This document shows positions 1-5,872 of a DNA stretch of 5,872 nt, piece after piece. A program made the position numbers and the translations under genes. Below the pieces are notes generated by a model. It was not told the origin of the DNA, searched no databases, and saw only the letters and a program-made list of their open reading frames with translations. Source of the stretch: Gammaproteobacteria bacterium (GTDB lineage Bacteria > Pseudomonadota > Gammaproteobacteria > Pseudomonadales > Porticoccaceae); assembly GCA_006227015.1 (NCBI GenBank), contig SBGI01000223.1:1-5872 (forward strand). Direction: 5' to 3'. Numbering within the stretch: the stretch's first letter is position 1; every line of letters begins with the position of its first letter.

Positions 1-1634
1 TGGGGTGGCAGCTGCCATTGATCCGGCTGTGCAGAGGGCATCAAGGGTAGTGTGATCGTAAAGGTTGACCCTTTTCCTTCCCAACTCTTGAGGTGGATGT
101 CACCGTTCATCAGGTCAACCAGGCTTTTTACAATGGATAGCCCGAGCCCCGTGCCGCCATAGCGACGTGAAATGGAGGTGTCTGCCTGAGCGAAAGCGTT
201 AAAAAGCTGCGCCTGGGCCGCCTCAGGTATGCCGATTCCCGTATCCCGGACTTCTATGATCACATCCAGATCATCATTGGTTTTCAGTGAGAGATAGACA
301 CCCCCTTCATCCGAAAACTTGATGGCATTGGCAATCAGGTTGCTGAGAATCTGTTGAATACGAATCGTGTCTCCAATGCGGTTCAGAGACAGGTCTGGAG
401 AGTAATCTACGACGAGGTTGAGCCCCTTGTGCTGTGCCTGAGGCGCGAACATGGCAATCACTTGCTCGACGCATTCGGCCAGGTCCAGAGGCTGTTCAGC
501 CAGCTCCACGGTGTCAGATTGCAACTTTGAAAAAGCCAGTATGTCGTCGATGAGGGTTAGCAGCTGTAATGCAGCCTGATCAATAATCTGGCAGTAATGG
601 CGCTCATTTTCGGCCAGCTTGGTCGTGTCGAGAAGGCGAATAAAGCCCTGAATAGAGGTAATGGGTGTGCGTAACTCATGACTCATTCGTGCCAGAAAGC
701 CACTTTTGGATTGATTGGCTGTTTCCGCTGTCTGGCGGGAAATTTCCAGCTCTTGATTTTTGATTTGCAGGTGGTCAAGGGTTTCCTGTAATTGGCGAGT
801 GGCAAAGCGAATGCGGTGCTCCAGGGTTTCTTTGCCTTCAGCAACTGAGGCGGCCAATTGGTTAATACCGGCAGCGAGCACGGCCAGCTCATCATCCGTG
901 CCGGTTTCTGCACGGGCGTTAAGATTGCCACCGGCCATTTGCCGAATGGTATCAGTCAACTTCTGAATGGGGGATATAAGCCCCAAGCTCAGATAATAGG
1001 TAAAAATTACGGCAATGATCAGGCCAAACAAAAAAAGCAGCGCCGAGGTGGTGAGGATGGCTTTCTGCTTGTCGAGCATATTGGCGCGATCGATAGCGAG
1101 AATGATCCAGCCAACACGTTCCGGCCCGGTAGGTTCGGTCAGGGATTCTTCCTGGTAGTCACTGACATCAATACCCGACAGAAACACAGGTTTTTTGAAA
1201 TACAGGAATTGTTCTGTTCTGTGAGGTGTTCCTTCAGGTGTGTCTCGCAGAATGTGTGCCAGCAGGGCAGTTTCGGTGTCTTGATTGTCATCAGCAGATG
1301 GGCTATTCAAATCTTGAGCAAAATGCCCGGCCGCTAAAACGGGCTTACTGTTATTGTTGAGAAAAGCTACACCGGCGACATCAGGAATGCGTAAGGCAGA
1401 AGAAGCGATTTCTTGTAGCAGTTTATTGTTGCGCGAATAGAGAGCGAAATCTGAAACCGTGGCCAGGTAATTGGATGATGAATCGCCGGATTGAATGAGA
1501 TTGTTGATCAGATCGGTCCGCCTTGACTCGATGGTAAAAAGCGTCAATAGGGTGATGATGAGCAACAACGGCAGCAACGCCACTGCCAGAAAGCGTTGAT
1601 GAATAGACTTGCTGAGAAGCTGCTTGTTGCTCAC
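1..1634 (-). CDS. BarA/GacS-type sensor histidine kinase, 3' end cut by the window edge
   Basis: Inner-membrane sensor kinase that should autophosphorylate on a histidine and pass the phosphate to a response regulator or internal receiver. 544 residues are visible. In order: TM helix 1 (about 15-35), a periplasmic sensor region (about 36-190), TM helix 2 (about 193-216), HAMP linker (about 215-268), a coiled-coil stretch (about 268-316), HisKA with H-box MSHELRTP and phospho-acceptor His319, then HATPase_c with N-box Asn436, G1 box DTGIGIP from Asp464, and G2 box GGTGLGL from Gly493. All catalytic boxes look intact. The layout and linker wording resemble E. coli BarA, whose family carries receiver and HPt domains after the ATPase; here that part would lie beyond the edge, so hybrid status is unproven. 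The GTG start at 1634-1632 overlaps the upstream stop by 4 bases (GTGA) and preserves TM helix 1. An AGGAAGAG stretch lies 11 bases upstream, rather far, which fits translational coupling. The signal is unknown; the adjacent periplasmic binding protein is a plausible partner. Confidence 0.93.
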   Translation of the reverse strand, partial: MSNKQLLSKSIHQRFLAVALLPLLLIITLLTLFTIESRRTDLINNLIQSGDSSSNYLATVSDFALYSRNNKLLQEIASSALRIPDVAGVAFLNNNSKPVLAAGHFAQDLNSPSADDNQDTETALLAHILRDTPEGTPHRTEQFLYFKKPVFLSGIDVSDYQEESLTEPTGPERVGWIILAIDRANMLDKQKAILTTSALLFLFGLIIAVIFTYYLSLGLISPIQKLTDTIRQMAGGNLNARAETGTDDELAVLAAGINQLAASVAEGKETLEHRIRFATRQLQETLDHLQIKNQELEISRQTAETANQSKSGFLARMSHELRTPITSIQGFIRLLDTTKLAENERHYCQIIDQAALQLLTLIDDILAFSKLQSDTVELAEQPLDLAECVEQVIAMFAPQAQHKGLNLVVDYSPDLSLNRIGDTIRIQQILSNLIANAIKFSDEGGVYLSLKTNDDLDVIIEVRDTGIGIPEAAQAQLFNAFAQADTSISRRYGGTGLGLSIVKSLVDLMNGDIHLKSWEGKGSTFTITLPLMPSAQPDQWQLPP

Positions 1635-2599
1635 GGCAGAGTTGTCTCTTCCTGCTCAAGACTTCGGTAGAGCTCATTGTCGGCAGGCAGGCTAACGCCC
1701 AGGGATGCTGCGACAGAAAAATTGGTACTGATGGTGAAGTAACGGGGGTATTGAGCCCGAGGCAGAGAGGTGTCGCCATCAATCAATCTGGCGACAATAA
1801 GCTGACCGGCCTGTTTGCCAATATCATCCGGTGTGGAGTAGATGGAGGCCAGTGCGCCCGCATTGGTATACGCCCTGGAAAAACCGATTACGGGTACCTT
1901 CTTCTGAAAGCTCAGGTGCAGTATCCACTTGGCAATGGCACGGTTCAAGGGAGCGTGGTCAGGCAATGCGATAAACAGGTCGCTGTCCTGGACCAGGGGC
2001 CGCAATACGGCGACGGGGTTGTCATCGGGTGTTAAATGAGCACTGATAAGGTCTATTGTTTTCTGTTTCGTCAGGGTTCTCAGCTCGTTTTCCCATAATT
2101 GTGAAATGGGTCCGAAAACTGCGCCGAATTGCTTCGCCTCGGGTTTCAATTTGGTGGCGAGGTTCACCACACGCTCCAGTGGTTGATCGAGATAAATGGC
2201 AGAAACCGGTCGTGAGCGTTCTGTATCCTGATTCACCTGGATACTGTCAAAGGCATTTTTTGGAGTAAAAATACTCAGCACCGGAATCTTGCCCGGTTCA
2301 GTCAGTACATGCTGGGTGGCTTTACTGCCGATCGTGACAATCAGCTGCCAGGGCTGGGTTAGCACTGTATCTGTTTCAGCGCTCTGCAGGGTCAGGGTCT
2401 TGAAGGTCGGGGCGTTTGGCGAGCTGTCTGCAGCTGAGGCTTGCAGGCTTGCGGCTGTTTCCTCGTAGTAGGGTGCATCACTGGAAAGTAGCAGTAGCAC
2501 CGTTGCCTGTGCAGAGTGGCTTAGAAAACAGACAAAAAATATCACTCCTGCTGTGAGGAGTGATTTAGCGACCTTATGCACTCGCTGGTATATGCTCAA
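1631..2599 (-). CDS. Periplasmic ABC-type substrate-binding protein (ABC_sub_bind/COG2984-like), no transporter genes nearby
   Basis: 322-residue exported binding protein. A signal peptide is clear: basic N-region (Arg6, Lys9, Lys12), hydrophobic core about 14-26, and an AQA cleavage site after residue 32. The mature protein has the two-lobe Rossmann pattern of the ABC_sub_bind family: first-lobe strand VLLLLSS (34-40), QLIVTIGSKAT (85-95), hinge-like KPEAKQFGAVFGP (152-164), second-lobe DLFIALPDHAPLNR (207-220), and the family-typical VPVIGFSRAYTNAGALAS (235-252) followed by DDIGKQAG (258-265). The C-terminal SLGVSLP (299-305) matches the usual family ending. The ligand cannot be read from sequence; characterised relatives bind diverse small molecules. 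It follows the TonB-receptor gene by 76 bases and overlaps the kinase start by 4. No permease or ATPase is seen, so a sensing role is inferred rather than transport. The start is TTG, chosen because it has a good Shine-Dalgarno and yields a complete signal peptide; a GTG at codon 7 is the alternative. Confidence 0.9.
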   Translation of the reverse strand: MSIYQRVHKVAKSLLTAGVIFFVCFLSHSAQATVLLLLSSDAPYYEETAASLQASAADSSPNAPTFKTLTLQSAETDTVLTQPWQLIVTIGSKATQHVLTEPGKIPVLSIFTPKNAFDSIQVNQDTERSRPVSAIYLDQPLERVVNLATKLKPEAKQFGAVFGPISQLWENELRTLTKQKTIDLISAHLTPDDNPVAVLRPLVQDSDLFIALPDHAPLNRAIAKWILHLSFQKKVPVIGFSRAYTNAGALASIYSTPDDIGKQAGQLIVARLIDGDTSLPRAQYPRYFTISTNFSVAASLGVSLPADNELYRSLEQEETTLP

Positions 2600-2601
2600 C
2601 G

Positions 2602-2611
2602 CCCTTTCCCT
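2602..2611 (-). promoter_or_regulatory. Ribosome binding site that supports a TTG start
   Basis: On the minus strand AGGGAAAGGG is followed by CG and then TTG. The AGGG part sits 8 bases from the start codon, which is normal spacing. No ATG is available near the N-terminus, and the GTG six codons further in lacks such a site at the proper distance, so this purine run decides the start of the binding-protein gene. Confidence 0.65.
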
Positions 2612-2645
2612 GGCTTAGTCTGTATATTTGAATCTACGGTCAATT

Positions 2646-2674
2646 ATTATCGAACACTGTTAGATAAATGAAAA
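2646..2674 (-). promoter_or_regulatory. Possible internal sigma-70 promoter for the binding protein and kinase genes
   Basis: On the minus strand TTTTCA (2674-2669, 4 of 6 to TTGACA) is separated by 17 bases from GATAAT (2651-2646, 5 of 6 to TATAAT). The predicted transcript would start near 2638, giving a leader of about 39 bases before the TTG start. It lies just after the TonB-receptor stop codon, so the sensor pair could be expressed apart from the receptor. This is inferred from hexamer matching in AT-rich DNA, where chance matches are common. Confidence 0.35.
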
Positions 2675-2675
2675 G

Positions 2676-4772
2676 TTAATTAAAGTCTATAGTCAGTTTT
2701 AAGAAATATCGGGTATCAAACACGTTGTTCTCAGCGTGTTCCTCGTAGTCATCCCCCAGGTTCTGAGCAATCAAGGACAGATTCCCGGAGGTGCTGCCGG
2801 CGCGAAAGTCGTAACCCAGTACAGCATCCGTGCGCACAAATTGGTCCACAGCATTGCCGTCCCGCCAATTGGCATCGGTCATGTGGTAGAGATTGATACT
2901 GCCAGACAAGCCGCCAACAATCTTTTGATGAACCAGCAACCCGGCCTTATGCCTGGGGACCCGGTCATTGTGGTCGTTGGTCAGATATACGGGGTCATAA
3001 CTGAACACATAGAAACTATCGACATCCGTGTAGGCATAGTGAGCGTTGATGAGCGTGCGCTCTGTGGGTTGATACCGCAGTTGCAGCTCCACACCGGTCA
3101 TGTCTGATTCCAGTATGTTGTCCCGCACAGCAAATCGCTCATTGGGGAACAGCGCCGGAATACCAACATTCACTGGTTCTTGATAGGTTTCCAGCCCGTC
3201 GCGGATTTCCTCGCGGAAAAGGCGTACATCAAAGGTGATTCCCCTAGAGGGAAACTGGGCGAGATAGCCCAGTTCATAACTGCGCAATCGTTCCTCTTCA
3301 ATATCGTCAGACGTTCTACGAATGGCCGTGATAAATATCTGGTTATCCAGAATATCGGCGTTGAACTCCTTGGCTTCCCCGAGGGAGGGCGAGCGCTTAC
3401 CCAGTGCATAACCGACGCGGAAGGTGTTGAACTCATTGAGGTGGTAGTTAATGGCAACGCGGCCAGAACCGATGGTGTCGACAACGCTATTGTCCTCGAT
3501 CATCAGGCCGGCGTTGACTGTCCAGTAGCGGGATGGCTGCCATTCCATATGGCTAAACAGGCGGCGGCTGGTGAGGGATGACTGGTCTTCGTGGCCCAGG
3601 ACCGACTCGCCCTCGATACGATCATAGCGAATCCCTGCTCCCCAGGTGGTGCGCAGGTGCTTGGTCAGTTGCAGGTGGTGTTCCAGTTCCATATCGTAGC
3701 GTTCGGACTCAAGGCCGCGAAAGCCGGTGATATAGCTCTGGTCCTGGATATTTAAACCCGGGTCAATCATCTGAAAAAAAGCGGGAACCTGGGCCGGTGT
3801 AATCGTAGTGTTCAACTCGGCTGAAAGCAGGTCGGAAACCAGTCCCAGGTTTACATAATTCTCGCCTTCGATTTTGTTACGGAAGAAGTGCATCTGCAGG
3901 TAATCGGTAGTGTTCAGATCCCTGTTCCACTTCAGCGATTGAAACTGGTTTTTAAAATTAACCCGTGAATATTCATCCGGATGATCGGCATCGCCCCAGC
4001 CCATATTACTGTGACTGAAGCCGACCTGGGCATCAAAGGTATCACTGATATTCGGGGTATACATGCCGCGGAGGGTCAGCGCGATTTTTTCCTTGCCATC
4101 CTCCATGGGACCCTGATCATCACCGGAGCTGACAGAGGGAAAGCCCTCATTGTGCTCGTAATCAAAGCTGGCGCGGTAATCCAGTTTGCCAGCGGTACCG
4201 CTGTAGCGAATATTGCTGTTACGCGTGTTCTGCTCGCCGCTGGTGGCACTCACATGCCAGCCCCGATCCTGAACCGGTTTGCGCGTAATGATGTTCACCG
4301 CGCCAAGAAAAGCATTTGAACCATAGGCCGGGGCATTGGAGCCTCGAACAATTTCGATATGGTCGATATCGTCCAGGCTGATACCCAGAGAACCCCATTC
4401 AATGGTGGCGAAGATCGGGTCATAGATAGATCGGCCGTCCACCATGATTTCCAGATGGTTTGGAAACTCACGGCCATAGCCGTGGGTGGAAATGCCGTAG
4501 CGATTGCCATTGATGGAGTAGGATTCGAAACCGGGAACCAAACGAAAAATATCTACCCAGGAGAGTGCCCCGGATGCCTTGATCATTTTCTGGTCGATAA
4601 TGGTAACGCTGGCGGGTACGTGTGACAGTGGTTGAGACATTCGCGACGCGGCAGTCACCGCCGGTAAATCCCCCAGTAAATCATCTTCGGTAATAAAACC
4701 TTCGTCATTGCAGTACAGCAGCGGACTGTAGAGCAGGTATGCTGCAACAGTAAGGTGTCTCTTTTGGGGCAT
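2676..4772 (-). CDS. TonB-dependent outer-membrane receptor
   Basis: 698-residue outer-membrane active importer, expected to be powered by TonB-ExbBD. The N-terminus (about 1-21) is a signal-peptide-like basic then hydrophobic stretch; the cleavage site is not clear. EDDLLGDLPAVTAASR (29-44) matches the short segment common before the plug in this receptor group; I see no textbook TonB box. The plug spans about 44-167 with VPASVTIID (52-60), FRLVPGFE (76-83), VDGRSIYDP (111-119), IEIVRG (139-144) and GSNAFLGAVNIITRK (151-165), all typical. The rest is a beta-barrel rich in alternating aromatic and polar strands, closing with AQNLGDDYE and FLKLTIDFN. The total length is normal for the family. 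The start is ATG at 4772, preceded by GGAG with 8 bases spacing. The substrate (siderophore, cobalamin, glycan or other) cannot be told. The last residue is Asn after Phe, not the usual terminal aromatic. The gene heads the set with the binding protein and sensor kinase. Confidence 0.95.
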   Translation of the reverse strand: MPQKRHLTVAAYLLYSPLLYCNDEGFITEDDLLGDLPAVTAASRMSQPLSHVPASVTIIDQKMIKASGALSWVDIFRLVPGFESYSINGNRYGISTHGYGREFPNHLEIMVDGRSIYDPIFATIEWGSLGISLDDIDHIEIVRGSNAPAYGSNAFLGAVNIITRKPVQDRGWHVSATSGEQNTRNSNIRYSGTAGKLDYRASFDYEHNEGFPSVSSGDDQGPMEDGKEKIALTLRGMYTPNISDTFDAQVGFSHSNMGWGDADHPDEYSRVNFKNQFQSLKWNRDLNTTDYLQMHFFRNKIEGENYVNLGLVSDLLSAELNTTITPAQVPAFFQMIDPGLNIQDQSYITGFRGLESERYDMELEHHLQLTKHLRTTWGAGIRYDRIEGESVLGHEDQSSLTSRRLFSHMEWQPSRYWTVNAGLMIEDNSVVDTIGSGRVAINYHLNEFNTFRVGYALGKRSPSLGEAKEFNADILDNQIFITAIRRTSDDIEEERLRSYELGYLAQFPSRGITFDVRLFREEIRDGLETYQEPVNVGIPALFPNERFAVRDNILESDMTGVELQLRYQPTERTLINAHYAYTDVDSFYVFSYDPVYLTNDHNDRVPRHKAGLLVHQKIVGGLSGSINLYHMTDANWRDGNAVDQFVRTDAVLGYDFRAGSTSGNLSLIAQNLGDDYEEHAENNVFDTRYFLKLTIDFN

Positions 4773-4808
4773 TTTCTGCTCTCCGGTGAGGCAATTTCCT
4801 GATTCGAT

Positions 4809-4837
4809 ATTCTAAGCTGGCAGGACTGGAATAGCAT
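4809..4837 (-). promoter_or_regulatory. Candidate promoter of the TonB-receptor gene
   Basis: On the minus strand TAGAAT (4814-4809) matches the -10 consensus at 5 of 6 positions. With 17-base spacing the -35 would be ATGCTA (4837-4832), only 3 of 6, which would suit an activated promoter. The predicted start near 4801 leaves a leader of about 29 bases. A partly symmetric GCCAAATATGGC lies upstream at 4853-4864 and could be an operator, but one central pair mismatches and it may be chance. Confidence 0.35.
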
Positions 4838-4887
4838 CTCTTTGTTTTTGAAGCCAAATATGGCAAACGGCCGGGCTTAATGGTAGG

Positions 4888-4917
4888 GGGACAGTGCCTG
4901 TGGATACCGGCTAAAAT
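4888..4917 (+). promoter_or_regulatory. Candidate promoter of pdxH
   Basis: GGGACA (4888-4893, 4 of 6 to TTGACA) and TAAAAT (4912-4917, 5 of 6 to TATAAT) are separated by 18 bases. Transcription would start near 4924, leaving a short leader that just includes the GGAG ribosome site at 4930-4933, 7 bases before the ATG. It lies in the 168-base divergent gap shared with the TonB-receptor gene. Inferred from hexamer matching only. Confidence 0.4.
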
Positions 4918-4940
4918 ACCGACTTGGCTGGAGTAGCACT

Positions 4941-5576
4941 ATGTCGCTGGAAGATACCCGTCGGGAATACCAATATGGCCGACTTAACAGGGAGTCATTG
5001 AAAGACTCTCCCTTTGAGCAATTCACGTTGTGGATGGATCAGGCGGTGGAATCCGACCTGTCAGATCCTACAGCGATGTGCCTGGCCACAGTGGACGCCG
5101 AGGGCAAACCCTGGCAGCGCACCGTGTTGTTGAAAGGCTTCGACAAGCAGGGTTTTCTGTTTTACACCAATCTCGGTAGCCGCAAGGCCAAAGAGATGAC
5201 GGGCAATCCCAATGTATGCCTGATCTTTCCATGGATGCGCATGGACCGCCAGGTAATTATCGGTGGGCAGGTGGAAAAGCTGACCAAAACCGAAGTCCTG
5301 AAATATTTCCTCAAGCGTCCCCGTGGCAGTCAATTGGCTGCCTGGGCGTCAAAACAGAGCTCGCGAATTAATTCCCGTCAGGCATTGGAAACCCAATTTC
5401 TGCAAATGAAGGAAAAGTTTTCTGCCGGGGAGGTTCCGCTGCCGGATTTCTGGGGTGGCTTTCGGGTAGTGCCGCGGGAATTCGAGTTCTGGCAGGGGGG
5501 CGAGAACCGCCTCCATGACCGCTTCCAGTACTTACTGGAGGATGGTCGCTGGACAATTTCCCGTCTCGCGCCCTGA
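4941..5576 (+). CDS. pdxH: Pyridoxamine/pyridoxine 5'-phosphate oxidase
   Basis: Cytosolic FMN enzyme that oxidises pyridoxine 5'-phosphate or pyridoxamine 5'-phosphate to pyridoxal 5'-phosphate with oxygen, the last step of de novo B6 synthesis and of salvage. The 211 residues compare with 218 in E. coli and align with an offset of about 7. The FMN-site residues known from E. coli are present as Arg60, Lys65, Gln104, Trp184 and Arg194; the substrate-site residues as Lys65, Tyr122, Arg126, Ser130, Arg190 and His192. Diagnostic stretches are RTVLLKGFD (60-68), [10 protein letters not shown] (74-83), WASKQSSRI (135-143), [11 protein letters not shown] (166-176) and RLHDRF (190-195), ending in RLAP as in E. 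coli. The ATG at 4941 is preceded by GGAG at 7 bases. It is transcribed away from the TonB-receptor set and probably alone. One oddity is [10 protein letters not shown] (96-105), where E. coli has FPWHTLERQV. Confidence 0.98.
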   Translation: MSLEDTRREYQYGRLNRESLKDSPFEQFTLWMDQAVESDLSDPTAMCLATVDAEGKPWQRTVLLKGFDKQGFLFYTNLGSRKAKEMTGNPNVCLIFPWMRMDRQVIIGGQVEKLTKTEVLKYFLKRPRGSQLAAWASKQSSRINSRQALETQFLQMKEKFSAGEVPLPDFWGGFRVVPREFEFWQGGENRLHDRFQYLLEDGRWTISRLAP

Positions 5577-5591
5577 TCTCTTCGAACAGCT

Positions 5592-5872
5592 CTAGAAGCT
5601 GTAGCGGATGGCTGCGTAAAGGTTACTGGCTTCCTCAAACTGTCCAAAGAAGGTGGTGTCCTCGCTACCGCCAAAACTGTTGATACCGGTTTCCAGTAAT
5701 AGATGGTCTGATGCCTTCCAGCTTACTTTTGGTCTGGCGTACCAGTCCTTGTCGGTGGGTGAGTAGTAGACAAACAGCGACCAGGTAACGTTCTGATTGT
5801 GGGTTAACCAGGTCAGTCGGTTGGTCAGCAGTTGACGGTATTTGTCCCGTTGGGGCATACCGGTTGGCAGGT
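5592..5872 (-). CDS. Outer-membrane beta-barrel (porin-like) protein, C-terminal part only
   Basis: 92 residues are readable up to a TAG stop at 5594-5592; the N-terminus lies beyond the right edge, and the ATG at 5858 is most likely an internal methionine because the frame stays open to the edge. The sequence shows short alternating hydrophobic/polar strands rich in Trp, Tyr and Phe: LLTNRLTWLTHNQNVTWSLF, then FVYYSPTDKDWYARPKVSW, then HLLLETGINSFGG, and a closing strand NLYAAIRYSF. The terminal Phe with alternating residues before it is the usual outer-membrane assembly signal read by the BAM complex. The loop with DTTFFGQFEE precedes the last strand. I do not recognise the exact family, and neither substrate nor full length can be inferred. 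It converges on pdxH with a 15-base gap. Confidence 0.75.
   Translation of the reverse strand, partial: LPTGMPQRDKYRQLLTNRLTWLTHNQNVTWSLFVYYSPTDKDWYARPKVSWKASDHLLLETGINSFGGSEDTTFFGQFEEASNLYAAIRYSF

Noticed and set aside
858..1337. 159-codon open frame on the plus strand
   Set aside because: Lies antisense to the kinase sensor and HAMP region, has no recognisable domain, and the opposite strand encodes clear kinase motifs.
1423..1782. 119-codon minus-strand frame spanning the binding-protein/kinase junction
   Set aside because: Out of frame with two well-supported genes that overlap by GTGA; the translation has no family resemblance.
2651..2665. Near-palindrome AACACTGTT downstream of the receptor as a terminator or operator
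   Set aside because: The arms are only 4 bases, AT-rich and without a T-run; too short to distinguish from chance.
3180..3581. 133-codon open frame on the plus strand, with similar ones at 2736-3107 and 3981-4319
   Set aside because: All are antisense to the TonB-receptor gene, whose plug and barrel motifs are continuous; they show no own domain or convincing ribosome site.
4710..4772. Lipoprotein signal (LLYC) in the TonB-receptor N-terminus
   Set aside because: Tyr directly before the Cys does not fit a lipobox, and TonB receptors are normally not lipidated; the ordinary signal-peptide reading is preferred.
4655..4837. Possible small minus-strand gene or leader peptide upstream of the TonB receptor
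   Set aside because: It overlaps the receptor N-terminus in another frame, and its start would sit at the predicted promoter, upstream of the predicted transcript start.
5586..5602. Hairpin ACAGCT-CTAGA-AGCTGT between pdxH and the convergent gene as a terminator
   Set aside because: The 6-base stem is not GC-rich and no T-run follows on either strand, and it overlaps the stop codon of the minus-strand gene. It may aid termination but is not a supported intrinsic terminator.

Overview
The window looks like a piece of a gammaproteobacterial chromosome, probably from a marine or environmental lineage. The basis is a PdxH very close to the E. coli protein, a BarA/GacS-type sensor kinase and outer-membrane beta-barrel proteins, all at moderate GC. 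I cannot name the genus from sequence alone. No mobile element, CRISPR array, tRNA or rRNA is visible, and coding density is high.

Layout. Bases 1-4772 hold three genes on the minus strand, transcribed right to left. They are a 698-residue TonB-dependent outer-membrane receptor (2676-4772), a 322-residue periplasmic substrate-binding protein of the ABC_sub_bind type (1631-2599, TTG start), and a membrane histidine kinase (1634 leftwards, GTG start, cut by the window edge after its ATPase domain). The binding-protein stop and the kinase start overlap by 4 bases (GTGA). A 168-base divergent promoter region (4773-4940) separates this set from pdxH (4941-5576, plus strand), the pyridoxamine/pyridoxine 5'-phosphate oxidase of vitamin B6 salvage and synthesis. 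A minus-strand gene running in from the right edge (5592-5872) converges on pdxH with a 15-base gap and encodes the C-terminal end of an outer-membrane beta-barrel protein.

How the genes may work together. No ABC permease or ATPase gene is seen beside the binding protein. Instead it is translationally coupled to a sensor kinase with a periplasmic domain, and it follows an outer-membrane importer. The simplest inference is a ligand-sensing relay: the receptor brings a substrate into the periplasm, the binding protein captures it, and the kinase reports occupancy to a response regulator or phosphorelay outside the window. The ligand is unknown. This relay is the most interesting hypothesis in the window. 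PdxH is a housekeeping neighbour with no evident link.
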